This document shows positions 46,203 through 56,509 of a stretch of 64,000 bases of DNA, one piece after another. Under the pieces are notes generated by a model, which was given only the letters and a program-made list of their open reading frames with translations, had not been told where the DNA came from and made no database searches. The first letter of the stretch is position 1; every line of letters begins with the position of its first letter. Made by a program: the position numbers and the translations under genes. The DNA comes from Fulvia fulva (Eukaryota; Ascomycota; Dothideomycetes; Mycosphaerellales; Mycosphaerellaceae): assembly GCF_020509005.1 (NCBI RefSeq), contig NC_063015.1, forward strand, positions 5,752,501-5,816,500, read 5' to 3'.

Positions 46203-46790
46203 GCCACTGGCTGAACGAGGTCAGTGGTTCTGTGGAGGTATGGTGGTGTCCGATGAGACGCACATTCGCCTGAAGTGCTGGTAGCACCATCTCGCACAGC
46301 ACACATGACATCCTCGCTATCGCTTTGTCGAAGAAACTTGCTTGAAGCAAGGCGTTCGAGTCACATGGTTCAATCCTCCTGCATATGAGAATGTGAATCA
46401 GAATGCCTCTTTTGGAGAACCATGTTACAACAACCAGACCTCCTGGGATCTATGCATGCAGCTTTGCGGAGAAATGAGCTTGGGCTGTCTCCCGTCCGCT
46501 TGCAGCCAGGCGAGCTTGAGCCTTTCCTGAAGAACATCCACATTCAGTCGTCGATGCGTCCAATTGAACGGCTCTAGGCTGATCTTAGTCCACTAGAAGC
46601 TTGTGTCGACGAATCTGGACGTTCAGACAAGGATGGCAGATGATGCACTTTCTGATATCAGGCTTGACCCGGGCATCACCAGGACTGGGCAGCATGCTTG
46701 GCAGGGACATCGACTAGCTGTCAAAAGGTGGGTAGCCACCCGTTCTCAGGCCTCGGACGTTATTCCAGCTCGTTGTCACGACTCACCAGG

Positions 46791-46941
46791 TAACATCTGC
46801 CAGGGCCACTTCGCATCCTTAGCATCTCGCAAGCGTGCCGAAAAATCCGCCGCTCCGATAGCAAACATATCCTGGTCGTGAGAAGATCTACCCGCACGCT
46901 TGCGAGATGCTGAGGATGCGAAATGGCCCTGGCTGATGTTA
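46791..46941. repeat. Foldback inverted repeat, 47-bp arms
   Basis: Arms at 46791-46837 and 46895-46941 are reverse complements with 44 of 47 positions matching. They are separated by a 57-base loop. The RNA or single strand would form a long stem. It lies about 125 bases upstream of the gene at 47068. It may be a MITE-like or foldback element, or an arrested duplication. I saw no terminal duplication that would settle this. Confidence 0.85.
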
Positions 46942-47067
46942 ATGCATTTCGCTGGACCTTCTGTGACGCGAGCTGACTTGCCCTCGCGCGTGCTGCCATC
47001 GCTGCTGATCAAAACAATAACAAACATCTCTAGCACCACTCAGCACACATCTGCGGCATTGGGCTTC

Positions 47068-47772
47068 ATGGCTGTGAAAAGAAAGACGAGCTCCCAGGGC
47101 AGAAGGATGATGTTTCAGGGTGATGAAGACACGATGACGGAGAAGAGTCCCTTCTTCATGTCCATTGAAGTCAAGCATGAAGAAATCGATCATCAGAACG
47201 AGAACGTTGCGCCCACGATCGAGGTTGACGCTCCAATTGTAGCCCCGACGGGTCTCAGCCGGATCGCATTATCGCCGCGAAGCCCAAATGCAGGCGCGCG
47301 TCAGACGAGACTTCCAGTGAAGTCTGCTCCGCCGCGAGCCAACACAATTAGCAGCATATCGCAATTCGCAGAGAAGAGTCCGAACGACAATGCCCCGCCA
47401 GCCCGACCCAGAGGACTGTCAAAGTCCACGCCAACCCCGACTTCTGCCATCGACATGGCACTCCATATCTTTGCTGCGTTTCCACTAGACCACGAGCTGT
47501 ACATTGGTGCCGAACGGACTTTCGTGAAAGAAAGAGTAAACGTAATGCTCGAAAGCTTCCAAAGTGGATACGAAACACAGGCATTGTGGGTGGCTGCTCG
47601 ACTGCGGGAGCGACAAGTTGCAAGAGACCATATCGAGAAGGTGATCGAGCGGCTAATGGAAGTGGAGGCGACTGAGATGGCGGACTGGCTGCAGTCGAAA
47701 GTGAAAGATGTGCTGTTGCTGCGTAGCGTGTGCGAGAAAGTCCTTGCGGCTCCAGACAAGGCAGAATCCTAG
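47068..47772 (+). CDS. Hypothetical protein, 234 residues
   Basis: Begins at ATG 47068 (MAVKRKTSSQGRRMMFQGDE). The upstream in-frame ATG at 46900 lies in the foldback repeat and is unlikely. The first 120 residues are disordered and Ser/Pro-rich. The last 110 form an apparent helical domain (ERTFVKERVNVMLESF, then ERLMEVEATEMADWLQSKV). No known family is recognised. It lies between two DUF3716-like paralogs of opposite strand. Its stop codon overlaps that of the downstream minus-strand gene in the palindrome CTAG. Confidence 0.65.
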   Translation: MAVKRKTSSQGRRMMFQGDEDTMTEKSPFFMSIEVKHEEIDHQNENVAPTIEVDAPIVAPTGLSRIALSPRSPNAGARQTRLPVKSAPPRANTISSISQFAEKSPNDNAPPARPRGLSKSTPTPTSAIDMALHIFAAFPLDHELYIGAERTFVKERVNVMLESFQSGYETQALWVAARLRERQVARDHIEKVIERLMEVEATEMADWLQSKVKDVLLLRSVCEKVLAAPDKAES

Positions 47773-49942
47773 TCGTCCAGAACAACGACTTCGTTCCTCC
47801 CAAAACGTCTCCCCAGTCTCGCTGAGCAGTACATACCGCAGCTTGCCGTCAGCTCAGCAGAGTACGAGCGAGAAAAATACGCTTCCTTGCCAGGATATGG
47901 ATCAAGGCCTTGATCATGGCGACTTTGCAGGGAGTTCTGCCAGTAGCCTTCGTAGTCATCGATGACATGGCATGGACACTGGCTGAGTATGTAGATGACT
48001 TGCCATACTTCAGCCTGTCGCGGCTTGAACGTTCGATCGCAGTGTACGACCCTGTTATTGGCTCTTAAGTGCGAGTATCCGATGTCTGAGTCGCGGCAAG
48101 CTTTGTGAGGATGCTTGTTGCAGAGTCCGTGATGACCGGGTTGTGCGAATCTTGGCATGACTAGCTCGAGTCGTCCTCGTTTGTGGCGGCGCTCTTTTTG
48201 ACTGATGGTTGAGGAAGAGGGCGGAGGCGAGACGATAGTCGTCGAACTTGGAGGGTGTTTCTCGTCCTTTCTCAGTTCTTCGTGAACTCCATCTCTGCTT
48301 GGCGTCAAGGTTCTTTTTAGGGAGGATCTTGGAGTCGAGGACGGATTGTCTGTCATCTGACATTGCCGTGGTCTCAGCGGCAGATGCAGCAAGACCCCGT
48401 CATTTGCACCAAACTCGATGCTGTCCATCGCAGTGGCAGGAGGCGGGCTCTCGTCGTTGCTTTGCGCAGGTTGCACTGGTACGGGACTGGCATGTAATGA
48501 AGATCCAAGACGTTCAGGTGAACGACCATGAGATCGACCAGAGACGCTGCTGTGTGGTGTATCTGGCGAGTGATCGCGCAACGAACAGTCATCGTGACCA
48601 AAGTGGCCGGAGATGCTGCCGCGGTCATTGTCGCTATCACTCTCGGAAGACGGGTCTCTGTCAAGCTCGGGGTTGGAATTTACGCTGTTTGCTCCCTCGC
48701 CACGAGGCACTAGGAGCAACTGCCGTTTCGTTCGTTCTCTCTGCCGCACTACATCGTATTAGTCGAGGAGGCGGAATCTCAAGTCGGTGCCCTTCACTTA
48801 CAATTATGATGCCACTCGCAAGACGTCGTCTGTCTGTCAATCGAGCAGTTGACGCATGCTCCGTTGAACTCGCTGTCTTCCGTGACGCACTTTTGCAACG
48901 GCCCACGACCGTTTGCGCAGCGGTGACATGGCCAGTCTCTCGCTTGGCCAACAACATACGCCAGCAGTTGTCTGACGTTACGCCACACCGAGATGCCTCT
49001 CTCTGTCAGGACAAAGTCCGAGCTGAAGATCAGTCGTTGACGGATTGGTACGTTCAGTAGCCGCTTGCAGCTCGGAGAGAGGTGTTCAACGGCGTCCAAG
49101 TAGTATGTGAGAAATGGCATCGTGTAGTCCCTCCCTTCTTCCGGATAGAGGTGATTGCCCTCGAGCTCAAAATCGCCTCTTGGTCCACTCTCAGTTTCAG
49201 GTGGCAGCGTGTGAGGACCGAGCTTGCGAGACTCTTGCCAAAACCGCGGTTCGAGATAGCGGTCACCTACCGCACCGGGATACTTTTCGATACACTCGCT
49301 CATCTTCTCCAGAGCACTGGAGAGTGACCATGTCCAGCACCAACGCTGTTTCCAGCCCACCCTGCATCTTTCCTCGCCAGTCTCGGGATGAGGACGTGCT
49401 GGCAGAGTCTCGGCTATGCCATACCACATCAAGTCATGTATCAACACCCGCAGCTGACCATCGGCGCTCTTGTTGACCGCACCGACAAGGACTGTGGTGG
49501 ACTCCCAGTCCACCAGCCACTTGACAAGTCCGTGTCTGGTGGTGATCTTTCCGGTAATGCCTTTCACGTTCCAGACGGGTCTTTGCGGCTCGACGGGGTC
49601 TGCTGGCTGAGCCGTGGGCGTTCGAATGTATGGGTGGATGATCTCGAACCCATTCTCTGAATCATTTCGACCAATGTCCTGATCGTCATCCTTTCTCCGC
49701 CGGATTGGACGCTCTCTTCTGCCACTTGATTCGTTGCCTGTCACGGCGAGTCTCTTTCTGGTGCTCGGCCTGTGCTCCGCATCCAGTCTGACCTTTCTTC
49801 GGCCAGAGGCACTGTTATTCGTGGTCCGCGATGCGCTAATACTTGGTCGCTGGACTGTGTCTGCTGAGAGTAGAAGCTGAGGTGTGGTGCGAAAAATTGG
49901 CGCGGGGTGGATGAGCGTGCTCCGAGGGCGATGCTGAGCCAT
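47769..49942 (-). CDS. DUF3716-like Cys-rich protein, paralog B
   Basis: Exons 49942-48802 and 48748-47769 join in phase (53-nt intron, GTAAGT...GATGTAG) to 706 residues from ATG 49942 (MAQHRPRSTLIHPAPIF). Residues about 60-90 are very basic. A central Trp-rich block (HGLVKWLVDWESTTVLVGAV, then WKQRWCWTWSLSSAL) and PEEGRDYTMPFL match the order of paralog A. Exon 1 ends with the Cys-rich module WPCHRCANGRGPLQKCV and GACVNCSIDRQTTSCEWHH. The intron follows that module in both paralogs. Exon 2 is disordered and ends EVVVLDD. The shared layout shows an old tandem duplication. Probably a nuclear, zinc-binding protein of unknown role. Confidence 0.75.
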
Positions 49943-50250
49943 AGGAATTCCCTATACGTGCGGACGGCTGAACAGACCTGTGAACCTGCGGGAACGATGA
50001 AGTTGCGTGCATGGTGTTGGGCGTCGAACGCGTCGAGCGTGGTAAATTCGTGACTCGGGCAACGCCGACTTGGCATATAGGCTCGCGGGAGTCCAGGCAT
50101 TTGTGGTCAGCGTGAAGTTCACGGAGCAGCCGAGGGCTGGGGTCACTAGACCAGTCACCAAGCACTGCTGCCCAAAGCTTCTCGCTCAGGCGTGGGAAGT
50201 GTGGAGGGTCAGAAGTTGTCCTCCTGACAGGAACTACAAAGAACGGGAGT

Positions 50251-52171
50251 ATGGGTTGCAAAAAGGTCGGCCATGATCACATATGGCCAGATACGGGCAC
50301 GCTCATCATCCAGAGCTGCGAGAGACGGTGTAACTTCTGCGCCGTCCAAGGTCTCAAGAAGCGGTTGTCCAGTGCCAGTGGCCTGCGTGAGCATGTCCGA
50401 TCGATCCACGTCAGGAAAGGCCCTTATAAGGGTCTCACAGTGTCAGATCTAAGGTACGCATTGCGCCCTGTATGCAGAGTCAGTACCTGACAAATACAGA
50501 GATGAAGAGCGAGCGCAGTCCGAGTCACCAGGGAGGAGAGGCCGGGCCCGACACCGAGCTTTGACGGACTGGACTCCTACTCCTGGACCATCCAAGCGGC
50601 GGCGACAAGAAAGTCCCGATTCGGTCAACTCTGGAGCCTATTGCGGTATCAATGCAGGCATTAAGAAGGAACGGCAGTCGGCTTCGTTGGCTGTCGATTG
50701 CCGCCCGGTCGATGCATCAAGTCAGCATAGCAAGCGACAAAAGACACGCGAGCGTGAAGTGGCGATCGGAAGCGAGGACGATCTCGGCGCCGCATTCAAA
50801 GGACCGCCCACACCCCACGAAGAAGATGAGATATCCACCAGTGAAGTAGATGACGAGGTGCGTCTCGATGATACACCCACACAAGCCAAGAATGAGTATG
50901 CTTTCGTCACACTGGCCAAAGCACGCCCAACTGCGCTAAGCTTCGGGCCGGCGCTGCAGGAAGTGGTAGGCGATCTTCTCGCCAGCTTGGCCATGGATGC
51001 GGATCCTACAAGGCTCGCTAGAAAAGTGAAGGAGGCATGCCAGGACCTTCACAAGGCTGGAGCTCAGCCGGAGAGGGTGGACCAAGTCCGTTCGTTGTTG
51101 CAGCATAAGCTGCGAGACCACTTAACGAGCCTGCTGTCAGTACTGTCATCCACCACTACAGGCGAGCAAGGTATGATGACTCCGCCGATGTCTCTTAATG
51201 TCACCCCGAAAGCGCCAGAAAGTGATATTGTCCTGGACTAGTCGCCACCCCAAACGCCATCTTCGAACGGCCAAGCCATTGAGCGCACAAACCTTCCAGA
51301 GCATAGCGCAAGTACAAAGCCTGGCAAGCTGAAGAAGATCAAGAAGAAGCGCAAAGCCAAGGATAAGGCTCGTGATGCGCATCCGCGAGCGGATCCCGCA
51401 GAAACAGACTCCGCCGAAGCCAAGAGTAGAGCCACCGTGAAAGCAGCTGCATTGACTCCTGGTCCCCTCATGCGAGCTGCAGGAGCTATCAGTGGGCATA
51501 TTGGTCGCAGCTATGACAAGCAGTACTGGACACAACCAACCTTCGTCGGCGCAGAGCGCCACATCATGCCGGAAGACGACTTTTATGTGCTCTTGCCATT
51601 TGGTACGCCAGATCTTCCTTTCTCGGACGCAAAGCTGCAGGAAGTACAAGTAGCTTGCGCAACGGCTTTCGCGGAGCTCCAAAGCTTTCAACGAGTCTTT
51701 CCTTGGGGCAAGTCGTTGTGGGTAGCAGCCTTCCGCAGCAGAACCGATGCCAGCGCTGCGCAACGAGCGAAGCTCATGATCCGTAACATCCCGTGTCGCC
51801 CATCACATCTGAAATGTTATGGATCACCCAAAACATTTGGGACAGACTTCTTCAAGTTTGGGCGGCTTACACTGCAAGAAGTGGCCAGAGCTTTCTTCGA
51901 TGCATGCCAACCGTACTGCGGAAGTACTAGTCAGGTACAACTCCGTCTGCAGAGATGTAACACGGGTACTCGGGGCAGTCTGAAACTGGTCGCATACTTC
52001 AACACTGCTCCTGGACTGCTTCGCTTCTGCATCCCGGTCGCGCAAAGTGGAGAGACTCCGTTCATGCTTAGATTTCTGCCTATGGAGGTTGCCAAGGAGT
52101 GCTGGCTGTGCAGAACCCATCACAGAGGTGAGCGTTGTACGAGCGCGACGATCGTGCAGAGACCGGCGTGA
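50251..52171 (+). CDS. C2H2-like / coiled-coil gene with in-frame TAG at 51239-51241
   Basis: Exon 1 (50251-50453) encodes a C2H2-like finger (CNFCAVQGLKKRLSSASGLR, then H...H). A 46-nt intron (GTACGC...ATACAG) joins in phase to exon 2 from 50500. Exon 2 has a basic nuclear-type signal, acidic stretches, a helical part (EVVGDLLASLAMDAD), and SDIVLD. A TAG at 51239-51241 then ends the frame. The same frame stays open for 310 more codons to TGA at 52169-52171, with Lys-rich sequence, an ordered domain and CWLCRTHHRGERC, a zinc-knuckle-like end. The TAG may be a mutation, or the 3' splice site of a 102-nt intron (GTACTG at 51140). Either reading gives one gene. Confidence 0.6.
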
Positions 52172-52362
52172 TTGAAGCAGTGGACACAGGTCCAGGATCA
52201 GGGCATTAATGCTAGCCATTTAGGTCATGATTTTGTCAGACCTTGTCAGACAGTGAAGACAAGGCAGAGCAATCAGAAGAGTCCGCGAATGAGTAATTCC
52301 AGACCGTCTGTCTCACGCCACATCCTCGAAGCCGAAATCAGGCCATTCCATGCCGTCGTTGT

Positions 52363-52899
52363 ATGGCCGCTCGGAAGGTTAGGCCTGCCACCCTCTGTGG
52401 CGACGGTGTTTCTGCCAGCGAGATACTCGCACGTTCCCAAGAATCTCGAAAATGCAGGGCGTCGAGCGTTTCCCGTTCAGGCCTCGTGGGTGTCGTCGAA
52501 AGGGGTCCAAGTCTTGTCGTGGCGGGCTTCACAGCTTATGCCCAGGCCCAAGCATTACTCGACATGAAGATGTCCATAAGGGCCAGGGAAGGTGAATACT
52601 ACCGACCCCGGTACTTGGCCAGGGCGCCACCCACTGCGTTCGTTGCCGACCTTTTCTTTTCCAGAGCTGGCCACATCCCGCCTGCAGCTATCAAAGAGAC
52701 GATTCGATCTGGGTGTCGGAGCAGTATCATGGCCATCAAGCATTGTGACAGTCGAGTTGCAGGGGCGATAGCGTTGTTCCGCCGCAGGGAGCAAGCTCAT
52801 ACAGCGCCGATGTTGGTCGAATTCCACGTCCAGGTGCAGCACCTCGAGCACAAGGCTATGTTGGCTTTCATGCCATCGACTTCCATAGCTGCCTGTTGA
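52363..52899 (+). other. Open frame of uncertain coding status
   Basis: A 178-codon frame with a sequence that looks partly protein-like (SLVVAGFTAYAQAQALLDMK). It has no recognised domain and no phase-compatible splice link to the gene at 50251-52171 that I could find. It could be a 3' piece of that gene or nothing. Confidence 0.3.
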
Positions 52900-53751
52900 T
52901 CATGCGACGTCCCTGTGGTGGCGTGAATTGCTCGCGTCACCGGTCTTGGACTCCAGGCGTTCAGGCATGGTCAATGTGCATCTCATCAGAAATTGAAGGC
53001 AGCACGCTCAAGTTTATTCAAGGATCCTTGTGATGAGCCAATCAAATGCCAATGAGGAATGATGATGTGGATGTCAGGAAGATGGTTCTGTTTCTGTTGT
53101 GACATCTCATCTTGGTCGGCTGTTTCAGCTGCCGAATCGGAAACTTCCCCCTCACTTTCCCTTTCTCAACCTGTTTAATCACAACAACACCGCCAACAAG
53201 CGCATCGTTGACCATGTCGTCACAATCCGCCGACATGTGAAAGGCCAAGCACTGTCGCGCTCACCACGCTCTCTCAAAGTGGCACTGATGCACTTCCCGA
53301 CGTTACATATCAGCTATGGTGCCTGCCACGAACAAGACGAATAACCTCTTTGCTCAGCATGAAGAGGCCTTCCTGAAGACCTGCCCAAGTCATTTCCAAT
53401 ATGAGTCTATTCAGGAAGGCAAGCCTCGGAAGATATTCGCTGGCCCACCATATCGGCAGCAGCGATACTCCAAGGGAAAGTCTCGAGGCAAAGTGGCGAC
53501 AAATGTCTTCCGGAAGTTGCAAGCACATCCTGCACCGGTGTCGCTACGCATGGCACCTGCTCTGCTCCCGACATGACTTCCAGGCCCAACCTTTCCACGA
53601 CCATCGCTACTCGTCCTTGCTCCGGTCTCAGCGCGCATGTCCTGCACGATTGTTCTTGAGCGCAAACATTCTTTGTGCGACTCGCATGCATTGCTCCACG
53701 CAGCATACTGACTAACAAACAGTACAGCCCCACGTCGCACTGACTACCGTT
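52900..53751. other. Intergenic region, no supported gene
   Basis: Overlapping short frames on both strands without domains. Likely promoter of the gene at 53752. Confidence 0.45.
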
Positions 53752-54961
53752 ATGGCAAAGAAGAAAAAGGCCAAGAAGTCGAAAGGCAAGGGAAAAGCAG
53801 TGAGTATTGGCGGAGGCAGACGGTCTGCTCTGGCTCGTCGCATCTACGACTGGACGACACTCTTGGAGGCAATACCAAGAGTCCTTGAAGTACGGCTAAT
53901 GTCGTCTCGCTCAGGCACCAGAAGAACTTCCCGAATCTGACTACGACGAGATTCGTCGCCAATACACGAACCCCGACACTGGCGAAGTGAACTACGAGGC
54001 ATTTCTCGACCAGATCCTCCGCGAGTTCATCGAAGCCGAGGCCGAAGTATCTGCCAGTGCAGACGCGAGAGCTGCCGCGAACGATGCCTCACCGTCAGTT
54101 ACCGACTCCGAAGTCGTAGTGTTCCCAGATATCGACACTCTCATGCGTCAGATTGTGCTCTCCCAATACGAGCTCAGAAAATCCATGGAACTGCCTCCTC
54201 TGCCGATGACTGAGACCAGTCGGCCTTTGTGGGATGCGATCGAGGAGAACTACAGATTGCTCGATGAGCTCCGCGCTGTTGGCAGGAATGCGCAAGGTGC
54301 TCTACAGGGAGTCATCAAGGCCATGAGAATCGCGTGTGCTTCAGCGACCGGCTCTGGAGGTGTGGCTGCTTCGAAACAATACACAGGAGCGACAAGGGCG
54401 GCACAGGGGATGCAGATACGATTTGAAGAAGCGGGTGAAGAGTTCGAAAAGCTCAGCCAACTCATTGAGTCCAAGGTCGGCGTATCGCAAATGCTTGCGG
54501 AAGAGGAGGCCATCAGCACCGGAACCGTTCTCATCTCGGAGTTGGAAGATCTTGAAGATGTGTATTCAAGTGGCGGCAACCAAGCGGCGTTGCAGCATCT
54601 GATCCAGCAGCACATCGAAGTGTTGGAAGCCTACAACGATTCAACCCAGCGGCATGACACGAAAGAAGAAGAGAAAGAAGAGGACGTCGACAGCGAAGCG
54701 ACAACCGAAGAGCCAGACGAACCTGCAACGCCGCAAGAGCCCGTGGATTACGTCGTTCGTACCACGCCACAAAGTGAACCCCAACCAGCCGCGCAGTGGG
54801 ACGTTGTGTCGGAGAATGTGCCTCCGGGATTGGACCCCGCGACGGGAATCATTGATAGTGAGAGTGTGGAGATGATTATGAAGAAAGCTGAAAGTTATCA
54901 GAAGTCGCTGGCTGATGAGCTTGAGAAGATGGGGCTGCGAGGGAAAGGTGGGGCTTCGTGA
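53752..54961 (+). CDS. Lys-rich, coiled-coil hypothetical protein (2 exons)
   Basis: Exon 1 (53752-53799) encodes only MAKKKKAKKSKGKGKA. A 115-nt intron (GTGAGT...GCTCAG) joins in phase to exon 2 (53915-54961), giving 364 residues. After the lysine-rich start comes an acidic helical region (YDEIRRQYTNPDTGEVNYE). A long helical or coiled-coil part (about 100-230: PLWDAIEENYRLLDELRAVG, FEKLSQLIESKVGVSQML) follows, then a Glu-rich disordered segment and a final helix. No known family is recognised. The lysine start could bind nucleic acid or act as a nuclear signal, by inference. The short first exon was chosen for its ATG and strong donor. Confidence 0.75.
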
Positions 54962-56509
54962 GTTGTTTGGGGTTTGCTGGAGAGACAGAGAGGGGTTTGG
55001 GGTTGGATAATGGTTGGATCTTGTTGGAGAGAGTGATGGATTGGGTCGTACAATGTACGATTCGCTTGATTATCGATTAAGCAGCTGGTGATCTTCGGTT
55101 CTTGGGTATGCATAAAAGCGATAATTCGCACGCTTTGAGCTATTGCCACCCTTGTAGTGACACAGAATTGGCCACCGACAACCTGTGCGAGCATGTCACG
55201 GGGAGGATAGCAAGTCACGTGTATCCCTACGTAACAGTCAACGCTGCTCTTGATACGCTGTCAATCCTGCCGACAGAGCATTGGTGGTTGAACGCTAGCT
55301 AATGACGGACGGCTGAAACGTTGGGCGATCTGCTCGCCTGTGAGTGCACTGATGGAGCTTCGATCCCTAGGATCTCGTTGCCAACGAGAGCAGTCGGCTA
55401 CGTGAGATATCTTCCTGTCGTCGCTGTGAAATCGTTGTCAGCTCGTGTCCCTTGGAGTGGCGCTCTTGGTGTGTAGTCAGGTAGTACTGATCAGATGATG
55501 TGGCTTCTCCCATCGGCCACAGTGATACACATGGCGGGGCTAACAGACCATGGCTGTCCGGCTTCGAACGGCCGTTCGGCGCTGGGTGCAAGAGCCGGCT
55601 TGGAACGCGGTGCAGACTGAGCTGCTGAAAACTCTTGGCACGCACGGGTAAGCTTCAAGACCACGCAAAAAAGAAAATCAAAATCAAAACATTGCATCGA
55701 AAAAACACTATCATAGAACGATTCAGATCTCACACCCAAGAGATGTACCGTATCATTGACGACCGCTGGACTGAACAATGGCTTTCACCCATTCGGAATT
55801 GATCCCAGCAAAAAAACTTGCCTGGCTTGCCCAAGGCTCAGGTAGATGTAACACAAACCCCTCTAGCCTCTGTATCGTGTTCCTCCAGCCCACGTTAGGA
55901 TCCGAGGGATGCCCGTTTGTTTTCCCCGTTTTGGTTTGTTGTGCAGTGTGCACGTAAAGCTTTCACATCGGCCATCTGGCCATTGTAAAGCTGTGAGCTC
56001 GGGTGATGAGGTCAGGGTGTTTTGAGAGGGTTATATAGGTTGCCTAGTGGTGTGGGGGAAGGTCGGCGGAAGTGTAAGAATGCGGCGCGAGGATTGGTGG
56101 CTGGGACTTAGATGTGGAGCGATGAAGTGTTGCAGAGGGCAGAAGATACAGGGAAACTGTACTACACGGAATGGTGCTACTACGGCTATAGATAGGTGCC
56201 CCATGGCTTGATTCGTAGCCTGTCAGACTTGCGTCGAGTTCTTGATCCTATCCAGGAGCCTTCGCTTCGCTGAGGTATTGCGCTTGGCCGATGTCGTCAC
56301 GAGGGTGACAATGCATTGTCAACTCTGGTAACACAACAACACATTGGAACAAAGGATGATCTTCGATAAAGAGCAAAGACCAATTTCTCTTCTCTTTATC
56401 CCCCGTCCCCACACTGCAACACATTCGACAGACATTCAAGCTGCCGGTCAACTCAGTCCCGGCTCCATCCATCAGAACTCACCGCGCAACCCAAAAAACC
56501 CTCGCGATC
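54962..56509. other. Intergenic region, no supported gene
   Basis: A/T-richer stretches and short overlapping frames. I see no gene or repeat that I can support. Confidence 0.5.

Noticed and set aside
46340..46410. A GGTTCAATCC box resembling a tRNA T-arm
   Set aside because: The stems around it do not pair and no matching D-arm or acceptor stem is present.
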